Shown here one piece after another: positions 53,806 to 63,048 of a DNA stretch of 64,000 nt. The number at the start of each line of letters is the position of its first letter. The stretch's first letter is position 1. The DNA comes from Cyanobacteriota bacterium (GTDB lineage: Bacteria > Cyanobacteriota > Cyanobacteriia > CACIAM-69d): NCBI GenBank assembly GCA_022402445.1, contig JAKRSF010000004.1, positions 648,120 through 712,119 on the forward strand, read 5' to 3'. Below the pieces are notes generated by a model. The model was not told the DNA's origin. It saw only the letters and a program-made list of their open reading frames with translations, and did not search any database. Both the position numbers and the translations under genes were made by a program.

Positions 53806-56403
53806 CTAGGCCGGTAGGGCCGCCCCCTCCTCAAACACGGCCCGGTAGGTGGGCAGCAGCCACGCCGGGAGCCGCTGATCCGCATTGCCCACCTTCATCT
53901 TTCCGGGCGGGTAGTACATCATCGCCCCCAGGAACGCCCTGAGGCCCGCCGGTTTCTCTAGGCCCGTCGCCACCTGCTGGGCGAGCTGCTGGAGGGTTTG
54001 GGTTTCCTCCGGCGTCAGGGCTTCCCGCTGGAATCCGCAGCGCAGGTAGGATCCGTAGCGCCGCCCGAATTCGCTATTGAACACGGCCTCCAGGCGATCG
54101 TCCGGCACGCTCAGCCACAGTTGGGTCACCTGCGATCGCATCTCTCGCAGTTCCGCCGCGATCGCCGTATCCGTCGGATCAATTTCGTAGAGATTCGTCA
54201 AACCCAGGAGCCGATTGAGGAACACCATATCCTCCAGCTTCTCGATGGCATTGGTGGGGGGCGGCGCGATCGGGGGCGGCGCAGTCACCACCGGACTAGC
54301 TGTCTGGGTTGGCACCGGTTCCGATGTCGGCACCGTCCCTGGTACCAAGGGCTCTGAGCGCGTCACCTCAAACACCGTCCGATAGTCCGGCCACAGCCAA
54401 GCCGGGAGCCGCGTCTGGGCATCCCGCACCTGCATCTTGCCCGGTGGGTAGTACAGCATCACCCCCAGGAACGCCTTGATGCCATCCGGCTGTTCGAGCC
54501 CCGCCGCCACCCGCTGACTGAGGGCCTGCACAAAGGCGGTTTCCTCGTCTTGCAGGGGCTCATTCTGGAACCCGCATTGCAGAAGCGCCCGGTACCGGTT
54601 CCCGAATTCGCTATTGAACACGGCCTCCACGCGATCGCCCGGCACCGACAGCCAGAATTCCGCCACCTGCCGCCGAATTTGCCGCAATTCTTCCACAATG
54701 CTTGGTTCGTCCGGGTCGATGTAATACAGGTTCGCGCAGCCCAGCATCCGGTTGAGGAACACCATGTCCTCGGCGAGGTTGGTCGGTGCGGCCACTGGCG
54801 CGGGTGCTGAGGAGGGGGTGGGTTGGTGTTGCGCGATCACGGCGAGGGCTTCCGGTGACTCGAATACCGCCTGATAGTCCGGCAGCAGCCACCCTGGTAG
54901 GCGTTCCGCCGCATTCTGCACGCGCATTTTCCCTGGAGGATAGTACAGCATGGCCGCCATCAGCGCCTTAAGACCATCTGGTTGCTCTACCCCCTCTCCT
55001 ACACGCTCAGATAGCGATCGCAGCCAATGCTGCTCCTCTGGCATCAGCGTCTGAGCCTGTACACCACTCTTCAAGAGGGCTCGATAGCACTGCCCAAAAT
55101 CAGACCCATATATCTGCTCCAATCGGCCATAATCCACGGTCAACCAATACTCGGATAATTGCCATCGTAGCTGACGTATTTCCGTAATAGTATCGGGGCG
55201 CTGCGGGTCAATGTAGTATGAATTCACACACCCAAGTAAACGATGAAGAAACACTCCATCCGTTGCGATATCCTGACTATTGGTATCCGGTGTTGAGCTG
55301 ATTTTAATAGGGCCACCACCATCCATTGCCGTGTTTTTGGGGGATAACGCCTTCTCGATAAGAGCGACTACTGAACTGGCAAGGTCGAAATCATGGTCAT
55401 CATTAGAGTTAGACATACGGCTTGATTTTGTTGTCGATTCATCATGAGGAACATCGAGTCCCGGAGGAGAATTCTGTAGCCAGCTCATGTCTGCAGGGCC
55501 GCGCACACTTCCCCACAGAGACGTTAGGGGAAGATATTGCGTCAGACATAAAGTTGACTCGTGAAGGGCTTGCAAATAGGGAGTATAGATTCTGGACCAA
55601 ACGACTTCCCAGTTGTCCGGACGTACATCATTGGGTGATACAGCGGCAAGATAACCTCTGTCTGGATCCAGTCGAATTCCCTGAAAATGGAAAAAGATCA
55701 GCGGCTGGTCGTCTACAAAAACCCTATCATCCTTGATACAGATGGAGTAGTTGGAAGCGTTCCAAAGAGCCAAGTTTGCCCCTTTGTGCTCAAGAGAGCA
55801 GACCTCAGAAAAACGCTCGAGCCAACTATCTAGATATTTTTGATCGGCAAATTTTCCATCTTCATATCGATCAAAGCACCACTCTAAGCATCGTTCTCTA
55901 TACCACTCTAAGCAACCTAGTCCAGTTACGTTATTTCTGAACGATAGCCAGCCCACATTATAGATGCCGTAACGCTCAAGTGCTTTTCGCTCTGGCGAGA
56001 AACGATGGGGGATAATGGCAATAGAACTGTCATCAATTTCTTGAAAGACAGACTCAGGGTTGTCAAAGAAAAACAGGTCAGAATCAAGATAGGTAATTAT
56101 ATCAATGTCATGATTTTCCTTGAGGAGAAAAAGTGGAAAGCAAGGGGTGCATGTAAAGTAATATTCAACAGTTGTTCTGGTTGGTTTGACTTTCAGCAAT
56201 CCCTGATCATAGTCTTCGAGATCTTTTAGAGGTATTGGGCATAAATTGGGAAGATTAAGAGTTTTAAGGGCCGTGTAACAGTCGGAGCTAAGGCATAAAA
56301 TCCAAAGGTGAAATTTGCTGTTGTAATGCTCCCGGAGAGAATTGTAGAGCGCAAGACCTTTGGGTAGGTAGTTGTGATCAAAATAGGTGCAAAAATAACG
56401 CAT
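53806..56403 (-). CDS. GT8-like glycosyltransferase with three tandem copies of an unassigned domain
   Basis: An 865-aa protein. Residues 1-~300 are a nucleotide-sugar transferase (MRYFCTYFDHNYLPKGLALY, DxD at Asp 107/109 in TYLDSDLFFFD, and FFHFQGIRLD), a type often seen in cyanobacterial polysaccharide loci. After a linker come three ~136-residue repeats (381-515, 544-679, 722-858). Their shared pattern is FLxRxLGxxNxYxIDP, WLxV, FG, YYPPGKMxV and RLPxWLxPxYxxVFE. I know no named domain for them. Pro/Ala-rich linkers separate them. The 5' part and the first repeat are AT-richer; repeats 2 and 3 are GC-rich like the chromosome to the left. It is the most downstream gene of the glycan cluster. 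Confidence 0.85.
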   Translation of the reverse strand: MRYFCTYFDHNYLPKGLALYNSLREHYNSKFHLWILCLSSDCYTALKTLNLPNLCPIPLKDLEDYDQGLLKVKPTRTTVEYYFTCTPCFPLFLLKENHDIDIITYLDSDLFFFDNPESVFQEIDDSSIAIIPHRFSPERKALERYGIYNVGWLSFRNNVTGLGCLEWYRERCLEWCFDRYEDGKFADQKYLDSWLERFSEVCSLEHKGANLALWNASNYSICIKDDRVFVDDQPLIFFHFQGIRLDPDRGYLAAVSPNDVRPDNWEVVWSRIYTPYLQALHESTLCLTQYLPLTSLWGSVRGPADMSWLQNSPPGLDVPHDESTTKSSRMSNSNDDHDFDLASSVVALIEKALSPKNTAMDGGGPIKISSTPDTNSQDIATDGVFLHRLLGCVNSYYIDPQRPDTITEIRQLRWQLSEYWLTVDYGRLEQIYGSDFGQCYRALLKSGVQAQTLMPEEQHWLRSLSERVGEGVEQPDGLKALMAAMLYYPPGKMRVQNAAERLPGWLLPDYQAVFESPEALAVIAQHQPTPSSAPAPVAAPTNLAEDMVFLNRMLGCANLYYIDPDEPSIVEELRQIRRQVAEFWLSVPGDRVEAVFNSEFGNRYRALLQCGFQNEPLQDEETAFVQALSQRVAAGLEQPDGIKAFLGVMLYYPPGKMQVRDAQTRLPAWLWPDYRTVFEVTRSEPLVPGTVPTSEPVPTQTASPVVTAPPPIAPPPTNAIEKLEDMVFLNRLLGLTNLYEIDPTDTAIAAELREMRSQVTQLWLSVPDDRLEAVFNSEFGRRYGSYLRCGFQREALTPEETQTLQQLAQQVATGLEKPAGLRAFLGAMMYYPPGKMKVGNADQRLPAWLLPTYRAVFEEGAALPA
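53830..54240 (-). repeat. Unassigned domain repeat 3 (residues 722-858)
   Basis: Starts DMVFLNRLLGLTNLYEIDPT and ends LPTYRAVFE. It is closely similar to repeat 2 (AVFNSEFGRRYGSYLRCGFQ, MMYYPPGKMKV), which suggests that these two duplicated more recently than repeat 1. Confidence 0.9.
54367..54774 (-). repeat. Unassigned domain repeat 2 (residues 544-679)
   Basis: Starts DMVFLNRMLGCANLYYIDPD and ends WPDYRTVFE. It shares AVFNSEFGNRYRALLQCGFQ and MLYYPPGKMQV with repeat 3 nearly word for word. Confidence 0.9.
54859..55263 (-). repeat. Unassigned domain repeat 1 (residues 381-515)
   Basis: The most divergent copy: FLHRLLGCVNSYYIDPQRPD at its start and LPDYQAVFE at its end, with the conserved MLYYPPGKMRVQNAAERLPG. 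At DNA level it is AT-richer than the other two. Confidence 0.85.
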
Positions 56404-56501
56404 AAGTTTAAGTTCGTTTGAGGAGACGTATGCAAAAGATCAGATTAAATATCTGATCTGGTCTGAATAGCAAAAGCTTTGATGTCTGTGTCTGCATTTG
56501 A

Positions 56502-57614
56502 TTAGCTTTTCTGGCCCCATGCTTTCAAAGAGAGAATGGTGCGTTCGACTTGATCGTTTGTTAATTGAGGATACATGGGTAAACTGCAAATCCGGGGGCG
56601 AATACTTTCAGTGACGGGCAGACCTAGGCTAGTGGTGTGGTGATGTTGGTAAGCAGGTTGTTGATGAACAGGCATGGGGTAATGTAAGCCGGTGCCAATA
56701 CCCTGATTCTTAAGGAATAACCGAAACTGATCGCGCTGATCGCACTGAATTACATATTGGTGGTACACATGCTTGACGGATAGCGCAATGGCAGGGGGGT
56801 GAAGTCTGGAAAGCTTTCCCAATGCGCTAGTGTATTGCTGAGCGATGGCTCGTCGGCAATCATTGTCCCTCTCCAAGTGACGTAACTTGACTCGCAGGAC
56901 TGCTGCTTGAATTTCATCAAGCCGTGAGTTCAAGCCTGCTTCGTGGCTGATGTAGCGATCTTTCCAGCCATATTCCCGCAGGGACTTGGCGCGATCTGCG
57001 AGGACGTTGTTGTTACTAATCAATACGCCACCGTCTCCGATCGCCCCTAAATTTTTCGTTGGATACAAACTAAACGCAGCGAAGTCACCCCAGGTGCCGG
57101 TGGTGCGGTCTCCCAATTTGGCACCATGGGATTGGGAACAGTCTTCGATCACCGCAAGCTGGTGCTCTTCGGCTAAAGCCATGATCTCGGGCATGGCAGC
57201 AGGATGGCCGTAGAGGTGAACAGGAATCACGGCTCGCAGGTTCGGAAATTCCTGAATTGCTTGGGCAAGGTGCGTGGGATCGAGGGTATAAGTATGGGGA
57301 TCGATGTCGAGGAGGATGGGGGTTGCCCCCACCAGTTCGATCGCGGCAACTGTGGCTACAGCGGTATGGGAAACGGTGGCCACAGCATCACCGGGACCAA
57401 TGTCGAGTGATCGCAAGGCCAATTCCAAGGCGTCAGTGCCGTTTGCTACGCCAACTGCGGCGGTAACCCCGATGTAATCGGCGAATTCTTGCTCAAAAGC
57501 AGCAACTTCTTGACCCAAGATGTACCAACCGCTGGCCAAAACACGGGCGATCGCGGTTTCAATCTCAGCCTGGTGGGCCAGATAACTGGCTTTGGGGTCG
57601 GTTTGGGGAATCAC
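56502..57614 (-). CDS. DegT/DnrJ/EryC1/StrS-family sugar aminotransferase
   Basis: A 370-aa PLP enzyme that aminates nucleotide-linked ketosugars. The PLP lysine is Lys 187 in FSLYPTKNLGAIGDGG, and the cofactor Asp is in VIEDCSQSHGA. Other family marks are VGVANGTDALELAL, PVHLYGHPAAMPEI and LNSRLDEIQAAVLR. It starts with GTG. It belongs to the glycan cluster with the epimerase downstream-neighbour gene and probably makes an amino sugar; resemblance to FdtB/QdtB-type 3-aminotransferases is an impression only. Confidence 0.92.
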   Translation of the reverse strand: MIPQTDPKASYLAHQAEIETAIARVLASGWYILGQEVAAFEQEFADYIGVTAAVGVANGTDALELALRSLDIGPGDAVATVSHTAVATVAAIELVGATPILLDIDPHTYTLDPTHLAQAIQEFPNLRAVIPVHLYGHPAAMPEIMALAEEHQLAVIEDCSQSHGAKLGDRTTGTWGDFAAFSLYPTKNLGAIGDGGVLISNNNVLADRAKSLREYGWKDRYISHEAGLNSRLDEIQAAVLRVKLRHLERDNDCRRAIAQQYTSALGKLSRLHPPAIALSVKHVYHQYVIQCDQRDQFRLFLKNQGIGTGLHYPMPVHQQPAYQHHHTTSLGLPVTESIRPRICSLPMYPQLTNDQVERTILSLKAWGQKS

Positions 57615-57704
57615 GGTGTTGATGGCTTCGAGTACTAGACCGGATTTTGTCCCCCCTGAGCCAAGCCCATGATCGGGTCAACAATCCATACCTGAGTATA
57701 AAGG

Positions 57705-58703
57705 CTAGAGGTAGTGTGCTAGGTGCTCCTGATAATAGTGCAGCGATCGTGCCAATCCGGTTTCTAAGGAAACTTGGGGTTGCCAGCCTAGGCAGGTGCG
57801 TAATTGCTCGTCGCTGGCATAGTAGTCCCCGATGTCAATACGTTTGCGATCAGCAGGAAAGTCGTGCACCGTAAATGATCCGCCTCCGTGAAGGTCGATC
57901 ATTAGTTGGGCTAGGTCTTGGAGCGGAATGGTGCGATCTCCTCCCACGTTAAATACTTGACCATTGGCAGCATCATTCGTGGCCGCTAACAGCATGGCGT
58001 TCACGGTGTCATCCACGTAGCTAAAGTCCCGTAGTTGTTCCCCGCCCCACACCTCAAAGGGTTTCCCTTGCACAAGCAAACGCAGCCAAATTCCTAGGAA
58101 CGTCTGCCGAGCATCTTTAACTCGCATTCTAGGGCCATAGGTATTTGTGAGGCGTAACGCACAGGCCCGAATGCCATAAACATTATTGTAAAGAATGTGA
58201 TACCATTCCCCGGCCATCTTATTGATGCCATTAACATCTACAGGCCGCAATAAATGATGCTCATCGACGGGCAAATAATCAGGCTTGCCATAAATTTGAC
58301 GAGTGCTAGCAAAAACGATTTTGATGGCAGGATTATATTTGCGACAGGCCTCTAGGATAGATAGCTGGGCACGGCAATTGATCTCAAGATCGGTGTAAGG
58401 ATCTTGCATAGAGTCCATGTGACTTGTTTGTCCAGCCAGATTGAAAAGATAGTCTTTTCCCTGGACGAGATAGCGCATACTATGCTCATCCCGCACATCT
58501 GAAATATTAATGATGACGTGATCTTGCACTGGTTCAATATTGAACCAATTTCCCCCGTATTCTGGGATTAAACTGTCAATCAAGGTGACTTTTGCTCCCT
58601 GACTGATAAGGGAGATCGCCAAGTTACTCCCGATAAACCCCAAGCCACCAGTGATTAGAATGCTTTTTTGGTGAAAATGAGATGTAGGAGTTACTGGACT
58701 CAT
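57705..58703 (-). CDS. NAD-dependent epimerase/dehydratase, extended SDR
   Basis: A 332-aa nucleotide-sugar modifying enzyme. The Rossmann motif is TGGLGFIGSNL (residues 18-28), the catalytic Thr/Ser region is FASTRQIYG, and LRLTNTYGPRMRVK follows. The YxxxK pair reads NGINK: Lys 162 is kept but the Tyr position is Asn 158. In most SDRs the Tyr is the catalytic base, so the chemistry may differ, although I recall the DVNGINKMAGE form in other epimerase-like proteins. A substrate such as UDP- or dTDP-sugar is not determined. Confidence 0.88.
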   Translation of the reverse strand: MSPVTPTSHFHQKSILITGGLGFIGSNLAISLISQGAKVTLIDSLIPEYGGNWFNIEPVQDHVIINISDVRDEHSMRYLVQGKDYLFNLAGQTSHMDSMQDPYTDLEINCRAQLSILEACRKYNPAIKIVFASTRQIYGKPDYLPVDEHHLLRPVDVNGINKMAGEWYHILYNNVYGIRACALRLTNTYGPRMRVKDARQTFLGIWLRLLVQGKPFEVWGGEQLRDFSYVDDTVNAMLLAATNDAANGQVFNVGGDRTIPLQDLAQLMIDLHGGGSFTVHDFPADRKRIDIGDYYASDEQLRTCLGWQPQVSLETGLARSLHYYQEHLAHYL

Positions 58704-58849
58704 GGGATGTTGCTCAAGGTGCGGAATTTAGTTTTAGAAACAAGAAGAGACCTTCCTGGTAGCACATTTCAAGCGATCCTTGCTTTTGGCTAACCATTAC
58801 GTACACATTGTCACATGTCCAGGCTCGTCAATAAGGTTGTGTGTTTGGT

Positions 58850-61800
58850 CTAAATAGATTTGAAAAGAAAGCCCCGAGCTTCGGCAGTTTCGGGAGCCCC
58901 AGGAACGGCGAATTGTTCGGCAATCAGGAACTCACGCTGGAGTTGAAGGTGTGATTGCCCAGCGCAGTCTAAAACCGCTTGACGGTTTAAGAACCAGCCA
59001 ATGTACTCCGTATGATACCCATAGGCATAGGGGCGTTGGACGACGACAAAGGATTGCGCCTGATGCACAACTGGCAAGCGAGTTAGGTAAAGATACTGGT
59101 CAGTGACTGTAGCTAAACGACCTAGAATGGTTTGCCAATCTTGGCAATATTGTAGGGAAGAACTGGACAAAACTAAGTCATAACGACGTTGGAAGCAGGC
59201 AACTTCATCTTCATAGAAGGTAGCTTGGGGTAACAGTTGCCGTCCTCCTTGGCAAAGCAGCGGGAGATCCTTGCAGTGATAGTCAATTTCTACATCAGGG
59301 AGCAGAGCTTGGGCGATTAGACAATATTGCCCAAGTCCTCCACCCCAATCGAGGATGGAAACTCGATCTTTTTTACGGGCGGCCAGAGCAAGGACATACC
59401 CAAAAGCCATCATGGTGTTGTGGGATCCGTAGCTGGCGGCGGTGACATTGGGGGATTCATGGCTGATACCCAAGGGCGAGGTGGTGCGTAGGGCAGCGGC
59501 AAAGTCATCCCATTTTGCCCGTTGGGTTTCAAGGATACTTTGCACATTCCAGCCCAGAATGTGGGGATCTTGGGTTTGCCAGCCCTGGGGCAAATATTCC
59601 CACTCCGGGCGATTGGGTGGGGGGCTGCTGTTTGCAGGATTAGAGGCCATCGCTGGGGCGGGGGGTGGTGCCGATCGCACTTGAATGGCGGGAATGAAGG
59701 GATCCCAGGTCAGTGCCAGGTTGAGGCTGGTGGTGTTGGGATGGGTGAGGCCGAAGTGCTGCTGAAGGGTGGGTTGGGTGTCCGCCGTCAGGGTGATTAC
59801 TTGGCGGGCATGGTGGTAGAGTTCAGCTAGATCGGTCAGGCAAGGGGCAAAGTTGTGGGCAACCGTAGGATCGGCGGAAGCAACAACGATGACGTAGGGA
59901 ATACCGCGATCGCGGGCGACCTGCTTGGCAGCAAAGTTGGAGAGGGGGCAGGCATCCCCGAAGATGATGAGTTCTGGTCGGATCTCGTTGACCCATTGCT
60001 CGAATGAGACGCGATCGCCCATGCCCAGATGAAACTCAGTTTGGGGATTGTAGGGCAGTGATCGCTGGTTGAAGCCACCCTGGGGCTTAGGGTTGGGGGT
60101 GATGCATGTGAGGGTATGACCGGCCGTCGCGAGTTGTTGGGCGATCACCAGGCGATGCTGGTCGAGATCCGGGTGATCGGGCCAATCCACTTGAAAGAGC
60201 ACAGGAGCGTGGCCTTGGGGTGTAGCTGCTTGCGAGGACCGGGTTTGACGCTCTTGGGCAACGAGATCATTGGCGGCAGGATTGCGGGAAATCCGTAGCG
60301 GCAACTCTAATGTGCGACCTAGGGGTTTGGGCACAAATTGCTCACGAGCCAGAGTTGCATAAACCGACTTCACCTCTAGCAAGTTACCATCCTGAACCGC
60401 ACGAATGCCGCGGTCAGCAGGAATCATCAACCGCCAATCGCACTCCAGCACCCGAAACCCAACTGACTGCGCTAGGTAGCGTAAACAGTCGGGGGTATAT
60501 CGCCAGTAATCGTTGGGCGAAGGGTGGTAGGGGTAGGAGAATACCGTGGATAAAATCAAGAGTCCATCTGGACGCATGATTTTGTGAAAGGCTTCAAAAA
60601 TCTCGAATGGGTTGTTGACATGTTCGAGAACACTTAAGCAGACAGCCGTGCCAAAGGCCTCTGGATATTTAGCTGGGAGTTCTTCAATGTAAGGCTCGCC
60701 GTTTTCGGGGTTGATGATGGCGTAGCCAGGGGCAATGTGATCGAAGGGGCGCTGTTGCAGCCCGACAAATCGTGCCTGCTGATCTCCAGTGCCTACCGTC
60801 AGGTCATAGTCAGCAATGACTGGTTGGGCTAGCCCACCGAGATCCACAAAGGGCTGCTGACAGCCATATTTCTCAACTTGCTGCGTAACGAGTCGGATAT
60901 CGTCCCAAAACATTTCGCGATCGCTCTCCCCGGTAGCAATAGTGGATGGTGGGGCGGGCTGAGCCGCCGTTGCTGGCACTGGTTGACTCCCAGCAGGTCG
61001 GTTTTTTTCTCCCTTGGTCACTAACGATACAACAGTTGGGTGGGGGTCACGACCGGACAGATAGCGATGCACAATGGCATCTAGTTCGGCCATGCGGTGG
61101 CGATAGGTGTGGTCGCGGAGGGTGCGAGCTTGACCGGCACGGGCGATCGCCGCGCGTTCTGATTCATGATCAAGTAAATAGCGCACCTTTTCGATGCATT
61201 CTGCGGCATTGCGGTAGGTGACGACTTCGCGATCGGGTTCAAACAACTCATGCAGGTTGTCCTTGGCATCGGTGACTAAACACGTCCCCACACCCGTTGC
61301 TTCATACAACCGCATGTTGTTGGCATAGCGCTCTGCTACGTCAATGTGGCGATTGAGGGCCATCTTCGAGTTGGCAAGGAGCTGAAACATTTTCAGTCCC
61401 CAGGCTTCTCCGTGATAGCGCTGCTTCAAAGACCAGTCGTCTGGCAACAGGCTCCCACCATAGCCCCAACAATCAATGGGTGTTTGCCGGGCCACTGCTT
61501 CAAAAATTTGAATTCCGGCCTGATGGTTGGGTGAGAATCCCCCAATAAAGCTTGTGTTGTACGATGGGTAATTTTTCTGGATTTTGCTTAAGACTCTAGG
61601 TTCAAAAGCAAGCTGGAAATACTCACTTTGGGTTCCTTGATTCCGAAATCGGGAAACATAGTGCGGGAATGACGTTAATACTAAGTCATAAACACGAAAA
61701 TCAAGATTAGATCGCAATGGACAGGCATTCTGACCAATAATTAATTTAACAAAGGGACGGACTGAACGTAATAACTCTTCCTGCGTCCAATTAATATCAT

Positions 61801-62134
61801 GGATATACAAAATATCGGGACGATAAGTCTCGATTTGTCGTTGTAGAACCTGATGTTGCCAAGCATAAACTTCTTCAGGACGAGTTGGAAAACCCAAGTC
61901 ACGAGCTGATTCCAGTGCCCATCGCTGTTGCAAAATTTGGGCATTAACAAGAATTTCTGTTGACTGATGTCCGAGATTTTGCAGATTCCAAGAGAAGAAA
62001 TCGGAAGTCCCAAAGCATTGCTGTAATAAAACAAGCAGTTGATCCGCGTAGGAAGTCTCAGAGATTCCTGAGTGTGTACTATAGAATTCAGAAATAAATT
62101 CTTCGTAATAGGTCGTAGTAATAAGGTACTTCAC
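58850..62134 (-). CDS. Four-module glycosyltransferase-methyltransferase protein
   Basis: A 1094-aa protein. Module 1 (1-~370) resembles CgeB-type glycosyltransferases: FIGGFSPNHQAGIQIFEAVA, then NNMRLYEATGVGTCLVTDAK. A Pro/Ala linker (375-400) follows. Module 2 (~405-640) is a SAM methyltransferase with a degenerate motif I (FVDLGGLAQPV) but a clear CLSVLEHVNNPFEIFEAFHK and MRPDGLLILSTV. Module 3 (~645-815) looks like the N-terminal lobe of a GT4 enzyme without its C-terminal lobe. Module 4 (~850-1094) resembles TIGR04325-type methyltransferases (SILDWGGGLGQYCLIAQALL). It starts with GTG. It probably adds and caps sugars on a surface glycan. Confidence 0.85.
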   Translation of the reverse strand: MKYLITTTYYEEFISEFYSTHSGISETSYADQLLVLLQQCFGTSDFFSWNLQNLGHQSTEILVNAQILQQRWALESARDLGFPTRPEEVYAWQHQVLQRQIETYRPDILYIHDINWTQEELLRSVRPFVKLIIGQNACPLRSNLDFRVYDLVLTSFPHYVSRFRNQGTQSEYFQLAFEPRVLSKIQKNYPSYNTSFIGGFSPNHQAGIQIFEAVARQTPIDCWGYGGSLLPDDWSLKQRYHGEAWGLKMFQLLANSKMALNRHIDVAERYANNMRLYEATGVGTCLVTDAKDNLHELFEPDREVVTYRNAAECIEKVRYLLDHESERAAIARAGQARTLRDHTYRHRMAELDAIVHRYLSGRDPHPTVVSLVTKGEKNRPAGSQPVPATAAQPAPPSTIATGESDREMFWDDIRLVTQQVEKYGCQQPFVDLGGLAQPVIADYDLTVGTGDQQARFVGLQQRPFDHIAPGYAIINPENGEPYIEELPAKYPEAFGTAVCLSVLEHVNNPFEIFEAFHKIMRPDGLLILSTVFSYPYHPSPNDYWRYTPDCLRYLAQSVGFRVLECDWRLMIPADRGIRAVQDGNLLEVKSVYATLAREQFVPKPLGRTLELPLRISRNPAANDLVAQERQTRSSQAATPQGHAPVLFQVDWPDHPDLDQHRLVIAQQLATAGHTLTCITPNPKPQGGFNQRSLPYNPQTEFHLGMGDRVSFEQWVNEIRPELIIFGDACPLSNFAAKQVARDRGIPYVIVVASADPTVAHNFAPCLTDLAELYHHARQVITLTADTQPTLQQHFGLTHPNTTSLNLALTWDPFIPAIQVRSAPPPAPAMASNPANSSPPPNRPEWEYLPQGWQTQDPHILGWNVQSILETQRAKWDDFAAALRTTSPLGISHESPNVTAASYGSHNTMMAFGYVLALAARKKDRVSILDWGGGLGQYCLIAQALLPDVEIDYHCKDLPLLCQGGRQLLPQATFYEDEVACFQRRYDLVLSSSSLQYCQDWQTILGRLATVTDQYLYLTRLPVVHQAQSFVVVQRPYAYGYHTEYIGWFLNRQAVLDCAGQSHLQLQREFLIAEQFAVPGAPETAEARGFLFKSI

Positions 62135-62172
62135 AGGATTTTCTATAAAAATTTATGTCAATAACAGACTCT

Positions 62173-63042
62173 TTATCGTGGTTTTTCTAAAACCATGAGG
62201 ATGCCATTATTTTGAAAGTGTTGTCTACCGGGATGGAGTTGTTGTAGGAGTGAGTGGGTATAGTCCGGGATAGGGCTCGGAAATGTTAAAGATAGGTTTT
62301 CAATATTAAATAGACTTTGATGCACAAAAGCTAGATAGTCTTCTGTAAACAGGCGATTGATGTGATGAGACTGATAAACATAGTAAACAATCTTTTGAGC
62401 TGTTTCGCGATCAGTATGTTGGCACAGATATTGACATAGTTCGGCGGGCTTCATCAAAAGGTGTCCCCAGGGCGGAATGGGAGATTGACCGTGGTTGAAA
62501 ACTTGGCCGGTGCGATCACTGATTTGGGGCAGGTGGTGGCCATCATGGGCTGACCAGATGGGTGAAAACATCGAGAAAAGCTTGCCACCGGGCTTCAGGG
62601 CATGAAACATCTTGTCCAGGGCTAGGGGGAAGGGCTGGATGTGTTCAAAGGCAGCGATCGAAAAGATTAGGTCATAGTGTCCGTAGTAGGACTCTGGTAG
62701 GTCTTCAATATTGGCCCAGAGGAGACGATAGCGATCAGGGCGCATGGGGCCATAGCCTCGTTCGGCGATCGCCCCCACTGCTGGATTTTTGATGTCACTG
62801 CCCGTATGTACCGATCCACCGGCTGTCTGTAGTTCTGCTTCATAGGCGGGTGCTTCCAAGGCAGTCCAAGTCCTAGCTCCGAGATCATCAAAGACAAACT
62901 CTTGAGGTAGGCTACCTCCCACTTCAAGGATATGTTTGCCCTCAAAACCCACCATCTGCTCACAACATTGCGCGTAGCTAACATGATAGGTCAAACCAAA
63001 TTTGGCTTGACACCTAGGCACTTGGTCACTGGTTAACAGCAT
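62173..63042 (-). CDS. SAM-dependent methyltransferase
   Basis: A 289-aa class I methyltransferase. Motif I is HILEVGGSLPQEFVFDDLGA, and the downstream pattern is DLIFSIAAFEHIQPFPLALD, then ALKPGGKLFSMFSPIWSAHD. It has no signal peptide. It begins 6 bp after the frame-corrected end of the oxygenase-like gene and ends 38 bp before the four-module gene, so the three are probably one transcript. The acceptor, probably a sugar or glycan lipid, is unknown. Confidence 0.85.
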   Translation of the reverse strand: MLLTSDQVPRCQAKFGLTYHVSYAQCCEQMVGFEGKHILEVGGSLPQEFVFDDLGARTWTALEAPAYEAELQTAGGSVHTGSDIKNPAVGAIAERGYGPMRPDRYRLLWANIEDLPESYYGHYDLIFSIAAFEHIQPFPLALDKMFHALKPGGKLFSMFSPIWSAHDGHHLPQISDRTGQVFNHGQSPIPPWGHLLMKPAELCQYLCQHTDRETAQKIVYYVYQSHHINRLFTEDYLAFVHQSLFNIENLSLTFPSPIPDYTHSLLQQLHPGRQHFQNNGILMVLEKPR

Positions 63043-63048
63043 ACTGTA

